From the NCBI GenBank assembly GCA_002633025.1, contig NMRB01000429.1, forward strand, positions 188,139-252,138: DNA of 64,000 nt. Reading direction: 5' to 3'. Positions within the stretch are counted from its first letter, which is position 1; each line of letters starts with the position of its first letter. The translations under genes and the position numbers were made by a program. Shown one piece after another: positions 22,005 through 32,852 of this stretch. Below the pieces are notes generated by a model that made no database searches, had not been told where the DNA came from, and saw nothing but the letters and a program-made list of their open reading frames with translations. Origin of the DNA: Notospermus geniculatus. Lineage: Eukaryota; Nemertea; Pilidiophora; Heteronemertea; Lineidae.

Positions 22005-22508
22005 TTACACATTAAGAGGTCAGTCTTGGAAAACTACCGACGGTGTACATGAATTATGATTGACAGGTCATGTGGATAAATTCCGATTTTCTATTGGCAA
22101 TGATTGCGGTAGGAACTTTCTGAGGTGTGTAGAAATGCGTTATTACCCCACAGACCCCAAAAAAGCCAACAGGCCTTACACTATTATGAGAAGTGTAGAT
22201 TTTAGTGTCATTTTCAGGTTCAGTTTCCTGGTTCACAGAGGGAACGATCACAACATGAAATGCTTGTCTGGGATTAGGAAAACGAACCTGAAAATGACAT
22301 GCATTTGGCTTTCAGAAAAGATCAACACCACCTCGTAACAGTGTCTGTTGAGTTTCAGGGGAATCGCATTTCTGCAGACCTCAAAACGTTATGACCACTC
22401 CCACCTCAGTCATGATCAATAGGAGATTGGAATTTATCCACATGACCTGTCAATCATAATTCATGTACACCGTCGGTAGTTTTCCAGGACTGACCTCTTA
22501 ATGTGTAA
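22005..22508. repeat. MITE with about 85-bp terminal inverted repeats
   Basis: Begins TTACACATTAAGAGGTCAGT and ends with the reverse complement. The arms are almost identical over about 85 bp (CTACCGACGGTGTACATGAA, GACAGGTCATGTGGATAAAT). Internal CATTTTCAGGTTC / GAACCTGAAAATG forms a second hairpin. Confidence 0.85.
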
Positions 22509-22828
22509 AAGAGAGTATGTCCTTTCTAGTCAGGATAATGAGGACATTACTGCGATTCACCCCAAAATATACTTACTTCAACTGCCACTTGATATCACGC
22601 TGCAGCGTGACCACGATTCCCACCATGCTCAGCGAGCATTGTGCCGATGCGCCACATACGATCCACTTCCTCTTCACCACGGCAGTCACGGTAAAGCGTT
22701 AATTACGGTACAGCGTGACGGCCCAGTCTGAGGACAGCGAGCCGTGGAATCTCGCCAGCGATGATCGACCAATATCAACCTCGTTTGAATTTGTGGCGAG
22801 AGGAATCTCCAACCACCAACATACAAAA

Positions 22829-23223
22829 ACGAAAGCAAATGGCTCGCGGGGTTTGTTTACATTTTTGGTGGTACCTCCCATAGAGAGTGAATCTCGCCTC
22901 CAGGCAAAGCCGTGCTCCAGCCATATGCAAAACCTGTGCACATATGCGAACGTAAACACTGGGGACGAGGTTCCATTAAAAATTTCTTAAAATGGGTTAA
23001 TGACAGTTTCAAATTCAGTCAGTCAAAATGTACATTTTGTACTATTTACATTGATTTGGAAGCGGTAGATTTTGCAGAATACGCCTCCGAAGTTTGGCTG
23101 TCTAATGCATTTCCCATTAAACTAAAATCATTCTTTCGCCCTTTTCTCAAAACGGCGCTTGATTTGAGGACATGTCAACAAACAACTGTCAACAAACCCC
23201 GCGAGCAATTTGCTTTAACTCGT
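22829..23223. repeat. Inverted-repeat element, about 395 bp
   Basis: The ends AAGCAAATGGCTCGCGGGGT (left) and the reverse of ACCCCGCGAGCAATTTGCTT (right) match over about 32 bp including TTTGTT and ACA. No coding capacity. Confidence 0.7.
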
Positions 23224-23534
23224 CTGCGGAGGTTGATAAGAAGATCGGTGGCGATGAGATCGCTTGCGATATCGCCATTATCTCACGCGATGTGCTGCAT
23301 CGTGCAGGTGAATTCGGTACTAAGATAGAGAAGGGTATTCGTAATTCGAATTCCCAGGGCACCATCATGATGCTGATCATTTCTGTAGACAAACTTCGGG
23401 GTATTTTATTCAGTTTTAAATAGGGACAGGGTAGGCTCCCTATGGGAAGATCATGCACCGTTAGATTGTACATAGTCCTCCGATGGTTTAACAATACATG
23501 GCGTGTTAATTATCCCAATGCCTGTGAACACAGC

Positions 23535-23665
23535 TCCGGCGCCGCAAACCGCAGCGGAATCCGTTGTAGTGGAAACAGGCCTTCATCCAAAACCCGTTAA
23601 AAACCGCAACGCTCGCCGCAAACCACGGCGGCATCCGCAGTTGTGGATACGAGGCTTTAAGGCGG
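23535..23665 (+). repeat. Two-copy direct repeat, about 48 bp
   Basis: GCCGCAAACCGCAGCGGAAT and GCCGCAAACCACGGCGGCAT begin two similar blocks, both continuing TCCG...TTGT.GTGGA and ending AGGC.TT. Origin unknown. Confidence 0.5.
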
Positions 23666-24143
23666 GGGCTACCTATGCCGACTTTATTGACGCTCTTTCA
23701 AAACAAGCGTCCTAACATATTCATGACAAAAAGTAACTAATTGATGTCAACCTTTATGCTTCCGTTCTGTGAAAGAATTGTTCATTTTGACCAATTACGA
23801 TGGAGTTAATTAAGTTATAACAATTTGTCAAAATTTGAGTTCGCAAACAATTTTGCAGACTTGGGATGCGACACATCAGTTTCCCACATAGTCTGTAACA
23901 TACAGGCCTGATGCCTGCAGGGCCTAACGATCCGTTTTTTACGAAAGTACTTTCCATTTAATTAGTATAAACTATTTAATGCCAAAAAAAGGCTCGATTT
24001 ACAGTTCTTGAAATATTTCATATTCCCGACCAACTAACTATCCAAAAAAGGCGATCGTGTTGCCCTAGAATGCACATATGGCAATAACATCCAAAAGAAA
24101 TTTTTCAAATATATGTGTCCAAAAAAGAGAAAACTTGTTTGGG

Positions 24144-25946
24144 AAAGGGGCTGTAACATATTCGGGTGATTGTACGGATCAGGGATTGTGAAGCAACCGT
24201 AAGAGCTATCTTTTTGAAACTTGGGTGACATATACCTTGCCCCAAAACAACATCAATGATACCAAACTTTGATGCCCGGTCATTACCGGTATGTAACACC
24301 TCATTATGTAACACCCAACCAAATTGTATCAGGTTTTCAAGGATTTTCTTCAAGAAAATGGGTTCAATTGAGGTTGAAACCTCATGCTATGTTGCAGTGC
24401 ATGTTGAGTGTGACAGGGGGAGGCTGACGTCTTAGCAGTTGCCATGGCAACCAACCATTTTCTGTTCTTTGACACCCATTTCATTTCATGATTGAAACCA
24501 ACATCAAAACCATGCTTTTCACGTAATGTCCAGCAGATTCATTTGCATCAACGGCATGATCTAATTATGTAACACCTAGCAACCATCATAGCAACGCTAT
24601 TAGCCCTTTACATCACCAAAGAATGTCGAGTCAAATGATGATTAACAAACTCCAGTAAATGGACAGACCAGTAGGCCTTCTGGCAGGAGACCACATTTTC
24701 ATTGCAGACTGATTATCACTTATTTGACACTGTGTCTAAGCTGCAAGTTATGTAATGTAAATAATCTTTTTTCAACCCCAATCACAGTGTGCTGCAATTA
24801 TGCAAACTGATTATGTCATAGGATGGATACCTGCATAATGATACAAATGTTCCATGTCAAACAATCAATCAATGCCAATGTTGCTGAAACACACAAACAC
24901 ATTGGTCAACAGAGTGAAGACGAACCCCCTCCTTGCACTATTTCATGATGGACTATCACTGTGTCGGTGGTTGGATGGTTACTTTCCGACTGAAATGCCC
25001 TCGGCTCAGCTGTAGAAATGACAAGCGTTTTTCAAAAAAGAATGCTAAAAGGTCGTCGCTATGGTAGTTACTGGGGATAACCAAACCAAAACCAAAGACA
25101 ATCAGCATCTTGGGCCGAGTATCCAGTAAAGAAGCTTTGCAAGCTGTACTTCAGCAAACTGTGAAGTTCCAAACTGACCCCATAGAGCGGAAAGACCTTT
25201 CATGGTTGCTATGGTGGTTGCTATGTGTTACATAATTAGATCATGTCGTTGATGCAAATGAATCTGCTGGACATTACTTGAAAAGCATGGTTTTGATGTT
25301 GGTTTCAATCATGAAATGAAATGGGTGTCGAAGAACAGAAAATGGTTGGTTGCCACGGCAACAGTTGAGGAGCCACGGTGGTGTAGTGGTTCGGGCCTCC
25401 GACTAGCGGTCAGAGGATCCCGGGTTCGAATCACGCTGCTGGCGTGAGACTTTGAGCAGGTCTCTTTGCCTTACTGGCCTCTCTCCACCCAGGTGTATAA
25501 ATGGGTACTGGTCGGAAATGCTCAGATTGTATGCGCTGAATGAGCAGCTCATCTGAGTTCTACTGAAAGGTTTCAGGATAGACTGGGGTTAAAGTGTGAA
25601 GTCGGATGACACCTCTACCGTTGTTGATATCGGACTATAAACCCAAACTTTAACTGCTAAGAAGTCAGCCTCCCCCTGTCACACTCAACATGCACTGCAA
25701 CATAGCATGATGTTTCAACCTCGATTGAACCCATTTTCTTGAAGAAAACCCTTGAAAACCTGATACATAGAATTTGGTTGGGTGTTACATAACGAGGTGT
25801 TACATAATGACCAGGCATCAAAGTTTGGTATCATTGATGTTGTTTTGGGGCAAGGTATATGTCACCCAAGTTTCAAAAAGATAGCTCTTACGGTTGCTTC
25901 ACAATCGCTGATCCGTACAATCACCCGAATATGTTACAGCCCCTTT
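24144..25946. repeat. Large foldback element, 1.8 kb
   Basis: The left arm (24144 to about 24600) is the reverse complement of the right arm (about 25205-25946) at high identity, starting AAAGGGGCTGTAACATATTC. Repeats of GTTACATAAT / ATTATGTAAC lie in both arms. The right arm is longer only because of the SINE at 25366-25653. The loop (24600-25205) has no ORF of note. Confidence 0.85.
25366..25653 (+). repeat. tRNA-derived SINE
   Basis: The head has an A-box GGTGTAGTGGTTCGGG and a B-box GGTTCGAATCACG at tRNA spacing, then a non-tRNA body with TATAAATGGGTACTGGTCGG and a tail GGACTATAAACCCAAACTTT. It interrupts the right arm of the foldback; the left arm lacks it, so it inserted later. A clear target duplication was not seen. 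Confidence 0.8.
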
Positions 25947-26492
25947 GAAAATTTCCATACCGCTGGCAAGTTACTTATTTGTTATGTAGATTTGCACTAT
26001 TCCCGCCCTTTGAGTAAACTCTGTTCGGCCACTTGTGACCAAAGCACCAGCGACAGAGCTGAACAATACCCGCAGTGGACACAAAAGATTTAGGGTCGGC
26101 ACGAGCTTCTAACAACATGAGCAGTGCTTGAGAAAGGTCGTGCGTGATTTCTTCGCAGGTAACTTACAGCAATGCGCCAGTGATGCCATTCATATGTAGC
26201 GTGCTCAAACCCGCACGAGGCCGGTGGAGGTCAGTTCGCTTTTACACGGGAAAATAACTGACCTGCACCTACCTCCACCCTCCCGAGACTCACGCAGCGA
26301 ACTGAACTGGCCCGAGGAAGGTGGAGGTCAGTTGTTTCGCTTTTACACGGGGAAAAATAACCGAACCCTCCTCGATCTAGTCTCGATCCGGAACGCACCG
26401 GCACCGTGTAAAAAGGGCTTATGTCATCAGCCTGTGAATGGACGTTATTGCCTTCGTACAGTGTGTCTACCTGATAGCTTACATTTACTTAC

Positions 26493-26845
26493 TTGATAAG
26501 CAGGTCGCGTCTTACGTAAATGCCGAGGCCCCACAATCTCTCTGGGAGAGGAACACACGATGACCGTAAAAACAGCAGCAGTGTATCAGCAATTGCCATG
26601 GCTGTCATGTAGATGCATGGCGACAGGCTTCGGTTATGCTTCCTATTGGCGACAAATATCGAGATGATGTTCCCGGGGACTCCAAACGTGAAGGAGAAGA
26701 TCCAGAGGTAATTGGTTACGATGTAGAAAACTTTTGTTAGCAACAAGATTAGAGAATCTTTTTCTGTTGGGGCTGTATGTGAATCAAACGTCGCCTCCCT
26801 TTCAGGATGAGATGATCCGGAACGAGGACTCACGACAAAACTCAT
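26493..26845 (-). CDS. Rhodopsin-type GPCR exon with TM1 and TM2
   Basis: Minus strand, 117 complete codons from ATG at 26845 to a strong donor ATCAA|GTAAGT ending the exon at 26493 (read-through stops four bases later). About 38 residues of extracellular tail precede TM1 (FYIVTNYLWIFSFTFGVPGN, with the GN of helix 1), the loop ANRKHNRSLSPC and TM2 (IYMTAMAIADTLLLF, with the conserved A-x-x-D-x-L-L). The loop after TM2 contains a cysteine. This is the standard N-terminal half of a class A peptide-type receptor. The TM5-TM7 part on the same strand at 21092-20466 may belong to the same gene, but a convincing TM3-TM4 exon was not found in between. If so the locus is dead; if not, this may be the start of a different receptor. 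Confidence 0.7.
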
Positions 26846-27341
26846 TCCGATTGGTTATGATTTTATGTGCCAAACTGGTAGTGATAAATGAAAATAAAAT
26901 AGCGAGGTTATGCAGTGTCATTAATCATGTAAATTACGAATTACGAATGTGCTTCGACTAGGACGTCATCATTTCGACGTCTGACGTAGCGTCTTTATCT
27001 ATACTAGTATGGCTGTTACTAATTATGAATTGCTTATTTTCATTTACCTGAAATGCTTGTTTGTGTTTGTCCGTTTTGCTTTTTGCTTTTTTCTTTTCTG
27101 AAGATATCGGGTAGACAAAAATGGACTGAATTTAATGCCATGAGTTCGAAAAACTCTTTAATGAAATCTCGAAACTTTACGAGATAGTTATTATCTATAA
27201 TAACTTTTTAAAAAAGGCCTAACCAATGTCTCGTTCATTTACGTGCAAACCGAAAATTTGTATATTAATGACGTTTACCTGTCGATAACTCATAGACCAG
27301 CTGAGGAACTGAAGACGCCATGCATTAGAAATTGGATTCCA

Positions 27342-27578
27342 CTACGCATGAAATCTGCGGTATTCGTGCACTCCGCCTGAGGATATGAAGTCAGACCTCG
27401 GTCTTCTGAAACACTTTATTGGAGAATCAGGTGGCGACAACGTGTACCACCTCTCACACGATGAGCATCGGAATATGTCTGTTATCCACACGGATCCAAT
27501 GGATGATATTATTATGCAAAACATAATAAGAGCGGAAATCTCTATAACAACGAAGTGGTGAAAAAAATTGTACAACAC
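27342..27578 (-). CDS. Possible secreted-protein exon (unrecognised)
   Basis: 78 codons on the minus strand. The start codon is followed by a long hydrophobic stretch (IEISALIMFCIIISSIGSVW) like a signal peptide or membrane anchor, then a cysteine-containing part (FRCSSCERW, IKCFRRPRSDF). I see no homologue, and the exon ends are uncertain. It could be chance. Confidence 0.25.
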   Translation of the reverse strand: MLYNFFHHFVVIEISALIMFCIIISSIGSVWITDIFRCSSCERWYTLSPPDSPIKCFRRPRSDFISSGGVHEYRRFHA

Positions 27579-27822
27579 GTATCAATTTCGGGTCCATGTC
27601 ATTAGACCCATCAAGAAAACATTATAGGCGACATGTCTGATATTTCATACACGTTTTATGGGGAAAACTAGCTCAAATGAGTTCAAATTGAGATCCAATC
27701 GTAAATCACACTTCTTTAATAAATCACATAAAACAGGTACACCTCTCCAAAATGGGCTTCCAATGGGGAACCCGCTCACCGACAGGTCGGCGCTGCGAGC
27801 GCTTGTACCGAAACGACGTCAC

Positions 27823-27851
27823 TGACGTCATTTTAGGTGTCATTGACGTCA
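27823..27851. promoter_or_regulatory. Two CRE-type octamers TGACGTCA
   Basis: TGACGTCA occurs at 27823-27830 and 27844-27851, two helical turns apart, each followed by TTAGGTG at similar distance. A third ACGTCA lies just upstream. These are consensus CREB/ATF sites; they lie 70-100 bp before the LTR element. Function not shown. Confidence 0.3.
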
Positions 27852-28077
27852 TGTTAGGTGCTGACGTTGCGTCCTGAAAAATTGCCTGAAAAATGACACA
27901 AAAGACGTTGCTTTTATCGCTGTCGAGAATTCTGTCAAATTTCAGTGTTATTAGCCAAATTTTACCACCATAATTAACGTTCCCTAAAACAACATATTCT
28001 CACACCTCCAGAAGACACCTACCGACACCGATCAAGAAACCACCAAGCCAAAACCGCCGAACCCGCCGAAAACCACC

Positions 28078-28932
28078 ATGGAAAACCACGACATCCTACT
28101 AGCCGCACGCCAAGCCTTCTACCAAATCTTCAACGCCGAATACGAAAAAGCCTCAAAAGCCGACACCGCCGACGCCAAGGAAATCTCCTACCATCTCATG
28201 ACCGACGCCTTTGAAAACATCAACAGCCTGAACAAGAAGATCACCGCCGAAATGCAGAAAAAATCTACCGCCGAACAGTGCAAAGCCGCCATCATCGAAC
28301 AAGTGAAAACCAGAACGACCAACAAGACATGCCTTATCATCATCGAAAGATCACTAGCAAAGGAAAAAACAGCCAACGCCGAACATACGCCAACGCCGAA
28401 AACCCTGCCAGAAAACAAAACCGCTCAACTACCGAAACTCAAATTGCCAACATTCGATGGAACTCTGACACAGTGGTCATCCTTCTGGGACAGCATTCAA
28501 GCCGACGTCATCAACACAAACTGTGCACCCTTCATCGTACCTATACTCGAACGTAAGTTGCCGAAATTCCTTCGTGAGAGAATGGGAACCTGCGGTCAAC
28601 ATGACCATTTCGATTTAAAGTTATTTTTGGATGCCTTCACCACTCAACTGGAAAATCTCGGGGAACGTACAGAGTCCACTCTGGATACGCCACGTGACAA
28701 CCGGAATACGCCTAATCAATCGAATTCCCATCAGGACACCAAACGCTGTTCCGTAGATTCTTTCGTCAGTGTGCCAAGCCAACCTCATTTCAACAAATCG
28801 CCAAAAAACTGTCCATTCTGTGCTCAGTTGCATACCACCTTTGACTGTCGATTACCAACGAGAGATAGATTCAATGCCATTTTCACCAAAAAAAAAGGAC
28901 CGCAAGATGGACCGGAGCAACCACCAGATTAG
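28078..28932 (+). CDS. Truncated Pao-type gag with zinc-knuckle-like end
   Basis: 284 codons from ATG in CCACCATGG. An N-terminal helical region (1-115) is rich in Lys, Glu and Ala. Then LPKLKLPTFDGTLTQWSSFW (about residues 121-140), the hallmark of the DUF1759 gag region of BEL/Pao elements. Residues 140-165 jump to INTNCAPFIVPILERKLPKF, so the central capsid part normally following FWDSF is missing. LKLFLDAFTTQLENLGERTE resembles the end of that region. NCPFCAQLHTTFDCR (about 242-256) is a C-x2-C cysteine cluster like a zinc knuckle. The ORF stays open despite the internal loss, so a shortened protein may be selected or the element is young. Role: RNA packaging and particle formation in the autonomous relatives. 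Confidence 0.75.
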   Translation: MENHDILLAARQAFYQIFNAEYEKASKADTADAKEISYHLMTDAFENINSLNKKITAEMQKKSTAEQCKAAIIEQVKTRTTNKTCLIIIERSLAKEKTANAEHTPTPKTLPENKTAQLPKLKLPTFDGTLTQWSSFWDSIQADVINTNCAPFIVPILERKLPKFLRERMGTCGQHDHFDLKLFLDAFTTQLENLGERTESTLDTPRDNRNTPNQSNSHQDTKRCSVDSFVSVPSQPHFNKSPKNCPFCAQLHTTFDCRLPTRDRFNAIFTKKKGPQDGPEQPPD

Positions 28933-28984
28933 GTAAACTCAGAACTCTCTTTTGAACACGGGTCACCCTTGGGCAAGGTGTAGT

Positions 28985-29082
28985 CCCCGTCAGCCTCCCT
29001 CCGTCGGGGTTACGACGCCTGCCGTCTGAGATCCTTCCCCTCCGTCGGGGTCACGACGCCTGCCGTCTGTGAGAGCCAACCT
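28985..29082 (+). repeat. Tandem repeat in the LTR element
   Basis: CCTCCGTCGGGGTTACGACG and CCTCCGTCGGGGTCACGACG begin two units of about 45 bp, each continuing CCTGCCGTCTG. It lies in the untranslated part between gag and the 3' LTR. Confidence 0.75.
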
Positions 29083-29520
29083 TCGCCCGGAAAGAGGAAT
29101 GCACCAAGAAAAGGACCCATCTATACACGAACTCTCAATTGCATAATTCAGACATTGTATCTAATTAGTCGCTATGACTTCAAATATTTGTGTTCCATCA
29201 TTTCCATTCAACGGATTAAGTCTCACGTTCACAACATCGCAACATTTGGATATCCACCATACTCTTCATATACATTGTGATCATTATCGCCATGTTCATC
29301 ATTACACAACGCAATGTACACAAACTTCAGGTCACATGTGTTTTCTACTCTACTACCGCTACTTTATGTCTACGCATGAACGATTGTCAGTCAAAACACA
29401 AGATTATTATATCTTTCGCCGGCGGGAGTGTCGAGAATTCTGTCAAATTTCAGTGTTATTAGCCAAATTTTACCACCATAATTAACGTTCCCTAAAACAA
29501 CATATTCTCACACCTCCAGA

Positions 29521-30946
29521 CGCCAGTCTTTCTCTTTCAGTTAATCCTTACCATTGATCTTCACAGTTTGTATTTAGCCCTTTATCTTTGGGTAAACCTC
29601 AAGCAGGATTTTCCGTTAGTAACTGTTTACTTATTAGTTCAGCCAACAAAGATCTCTCTACCACACCAGAGCCTGAGAACAGGCACTCTTGTTATCTTTA
29701 GGAATTACCAACTCAGTGAACTGTTATTTCCGCTTGTATTATGTAATATGCAATGCCATGTGTTTCGTAGACCAATAAATCAGATGTTAGTTAGAAACCA
29801 ATGAGTCAAGTCGTGCTTTTCTCCTCTCTCCTGGATCTCTACAAAAAGTTCAGCAGAAATCTCCCTGCAGATTTCGACAATCGCCATTGTACATGTATCT
29901 CTTCATTTTAAGAAAAAAAGGAATGAGATTAAAAGAAAATTTCATCTGCTACAAGGTGATGTAAGTTTTATTGTTGGGCGACCAACACAAATGGTTTATT
30001 TTCACGCCAGAAATAAATGGAAATAACGTTAGAAAAGCAGAGACGTCGGTACAAACGCTCGCAGCGCCACGTTGTGACGTTAGTGTGCGGGTTTCTCATA
30101 TCTGGTGTGACAAGGTGCTGGGTCTCCAAGCTTCTGTCCTAGTCAAACATTCAAATTCTATATATACTTTGCTATGCTTCCATGGTTACATAAAATAACT
30201 ATTGGTTGTTAAGCTAGAGGTAAACACAACGAGTCTATGCACCAGTCGTCCACACGTTATCTGGAACAATGGAGAGTTAATGCTAATCATATAATTAGGC
30301 CTGGGAGATTCGTTAACACAAATAAGGGCAGATCTTACAAGTTTACTCATGCCCCAATGGCTTACATTTTGTTCAGCTTGAAATCTCCACCATAAAACAA
30401 GCCTATCGGCACTATGGGTTCGCTGGTGTTTGGCCTCAGGTGAATTGTGAATATCAGTCAGCGCTATACAGAGAAGGCTTGCATAGAGCGGCACGCTATG
30501 TTGTTTAGTATGATGACCACCTTCATTCATACACATACCATAATACCCCAGTAGCGCTAGCGAAGACTGCTCGACAAGACTGTTCGAATCTCCGTATTTG
30601 AATGATCTGAGTTATAATTAGGCATTGAATGAGCTGAAATATGGTACCTTGCCTGATGAAGGGTTAATTGGTTCAGGTATCTTGATGTCACTGGGTAGGT
30701 AGGAAATTTTTCTTTCTTTCCTTCTTTCTTCTTCCACACACTCAATTGGCACACAATTCCAAGAAAATTACTCAATGACCTCAAAATTAAGCAGTCCCAT
30801 CATACAGATCGATTTTTTCTCCAGCTCTGAAAGGTTAGGTACGTTTTAAAAACTTACCTTTTCAATGACTTTGAAGCGATTTTTGGTGGCATTTTATCGA
30901 TTATTCTCATCTCTGCCAAGGCAACGGCCATCTTGGATTCCGAGTA
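29521..30946. other. No recognisable gene
   Basis: No domain-bearing ORF. The minus-strand ORF 30536-30186 has a possible donor CAAAAT|GTAAGC but no recognisable content. 30640-30670 (TACCTTGCCTGATGAAGGGT) recurs at about 63450 as TACCTTACCTGATGAAAGAT, so some repeat sequence is present. Confidence 0.4.
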
Positions 30947-31147
30947 ATGGCGTCAACTTCAGCAGAGACATTGTCAACTGAGAGCTCGAAACTGACGGAA
31001 TGCAGCAGAGAATGCACGAAGGCATTCAGTATGAGTTCACGGATTTTGTTGAACGTCACATCGTTGTACGAGATCACCAGTAGGCTAGCTACTGGACAAC
31101 GCTCGGCTGCACGTGACCTGCTTATAGCTAACGTTATATGCTTTTGA
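30947..31147 (+). CDS. Possible first exon of an unrecognised gene
   Basis: 66 codons from ATG in GAGTAATGGCG, preceded by GCCAAGGCAACGGCCATCTT, which looks like a 5' leader. The protein starts MASTSAETLSTESSKLTECS, then helical ECTKAFSMSSRILLNVTSLY. Composition and start context suggest a genuine N-terminal exon, but no donor is obvious and I recognise no family. A MITE begins about 30 bp downstream. Confidence 0.3.
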   Translation: MASTSAETLSTESSKLTECSRECTKAFSMSSRILLNVTSLYEITSRLATGQRSAARDLLIANVICF

Positions 31148-31177
31148 GGATCACCGTTGAGCCGGGACTGACATGAC

Positions 31178-31497
31178 AGCGAGTTCGATTGGAACCCAAG
31201 GATCAATCGGATCGGTTCGATCCGCAACGGAACTTCACAGAACCCGACGGTAGCTACCCACATGACGTCATATTTGACGTATCGTAGGAGGGTTGAACGC
31301 GACTGGTCCACGTGACAAAGATGGCGGCGTTAAAATGTACGAACAAATTGCGCTTTTTGTTCCCGTTTTGTCACATTCCGAGCGACGAATTAGGTCAAAT
31401 ATGACGTCAAAAGAGTAGCTACCCGCGGAATTTATGGAGTTCGGCTGCGACTCGACACGATTGAGTTGAACCTCGGGTTCCAATCGAACTCGTCCTT
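31178..31497. repeat. Foldback MITE, about 320 bp
   Basis: The left arm GCGAGTTCGATTGGAACCCA and GTAGCTACCCACATGACGTC match, in reverse, GGGTTCCAATCGAACTCGTC and GACGTCAAAAGAGTAGCTAC on the right. Both arms carry a CRE-like TGACGTCA. Confidence 0.7.
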
Positions 31498-31908
31498 GGA
31501 AGTCCAACTCGACCTGCAGATATAACGACTGATCACATGTTAATCATCTGCACGTCACGGCCCTCGAGTAGGCCTACACCAATCTAACTCGGCCAATGGA
31601 CCAACCCGCGCTCTTCGCGACCCGTCATCGACGGATACTTTGCTAGTAAGGGGTTAAAATGATGACATAAAAGGGTTAAAATGGCACTATTTGCACATTT
31701 GTGCATTCCTTCAGATGTCTCATGAATAAAAACCAGGACAATATGAGAAATGTCTTCAAAATTCTTACTCAGAACTGACCCAAGGTCTTGCAAGACAAAC
31801 CGTAGAAATTTCCAAAGTTTTGGCAAACAAGGGGTTAATACACACCCTTGTACACACCTAAAATGCGTACACACCCAAAAATCTGTTGACAGACATCCAT
31901 ACCCTTCA

Positions 31909-32214
31909 TTTAAAGGTGCTCTAGTCCGAATTGTAAACATCACTGTTTGTTTATTTACATGGTTGATTATAATAGTTATTTTTCCTCGGACAGGTGGCAG
32001 CACCATGTATACCAAACATAAATGTTATCTATTTTTATATATATCTTGATAAATATTCTTGTAACTGAAATATATTTATGATTTTACGCTCAAAAACAAA
32101 CAAAAAGTTGTGAAAGGCGAGATTTAATTCGATTTTATCTGATTTGTTAGTACAAGAAGTTGACAATAGGTGGCACACCGTAATGTTTACAATTCGAACT
32201 AGAGCACCTTTAAA
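31909..32214. repeat. MITE, 306 bp
   Basis: The ends TTTAAAGGTGCTCTAGTCCG and, reversed, TTTAAAGGTGCTCTAGTTCG continue AATTGTAAACA on both sides (31-bp terminal repeats with one mismatch). Confidence 0.85.
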
Positions 32215-32271
32215 CAGGTTTCATTTTGTTCTACTGGGTGGAGGGGTATCTCGTTATCTAGAGCCCTTTTA

Positions 32272-32520
32272 GACTGGTCCCCTGTCGTATCGCTCCGTTC
32301 CTCCACTACTACGACAGGCCGCGTCCGCCATGTTTGCCTGTTTTCTGACACACGTATGCAAATGAGCAATAAAGACTCGTAACGTTGCGGGAGTCTCTAA
32401 AAATAGATGATGACTCATGGCGCGACCGTTGACCAATCACAGTTGACCAATCACATGCCGAGTTGGCGTTCAAAATGCCTGTCGTAGTAGTGAAGCAAGA
32501 ACTACGACAGGGGACCAGTC
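32272..32520. repeat. MITE with TA flanks, 249 bp
   Basis: GACTGGTCCCCTGTCGTA at the left and its exact reverse complement at the right, flanked by TA on both sides as in Tc1/mariner-type insertions. An internal CCTGTCGTAGTAG pairs with CTACTACGACAGG. Confidence 0.8.
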
Positions 32521-32852
32521 TAGCCCTTTTTGAGGTCTTGCCACTGCACTTAAAGTAGAACTGTCACTGGCCTAGGAGCCATGTTATCAGCGTTTCACAG
32601 AAAGGGACATTAAGTGTCAGCCTTTGATAGATCAATATCACCATGACCCACATGTCCCGACATGTCTGAGACATGTAACAATGAGCTCGTAATGTAGCCA
32701 GTATCACGTTACGTGGGGTAGCTGTAGTTCTTGCAGGAGCCGGATTGCAGACCGGACAGACAGACAGAAGGACAGACAGAACGACCAACGACTGGTTTCC
32801 GATTTTGTTGATAGGAAACCATAATAACTTGAGTGGGAATATTGATACTCTT

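Larger units (their letters stand above)
27921..29520 (+). mobile_element. Compact gag-only BEL/Pao-type LTR element
   Basis: A 92-bp block starting TGTCGAGAATTCTGTC and ending near CACACCTCCAGA is identical at 27921-28012 and 29429-29520, acting as short LTRs (TG...CA). Between them lie one gag-like ORF (28078-28932), a GC-rich tandem repeat and a purine-rich GGCGGGAG just before the 3' copy. No protease, reverse transcriptase or integrase is present in the 1.6 kb. Identical repeats indicate recent insertion or replacement. The flanks share only CGC, so a normal 4-6 bp target duplication is not clear. It would have to be mobilised by a full-length Pao element elsewhere. Confidence 0.75.

Noticed and set aside
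22605-22710. Minus-strand frame VVKRKWIVCGASAQCSLSM with a donor, considered as the missing GPCR TM3-TM4 exon
   Set aside because: A stop codon lies just upstream, the donor phase is not matched by the next part, and the D/E-R-Y region is absent. Too weak to annotate.
25380-25450. Intact tRNA gene
   Set aside because: A- and B-boxes are present but the cloverleaf does not close and the sequence continues into a SINE body.
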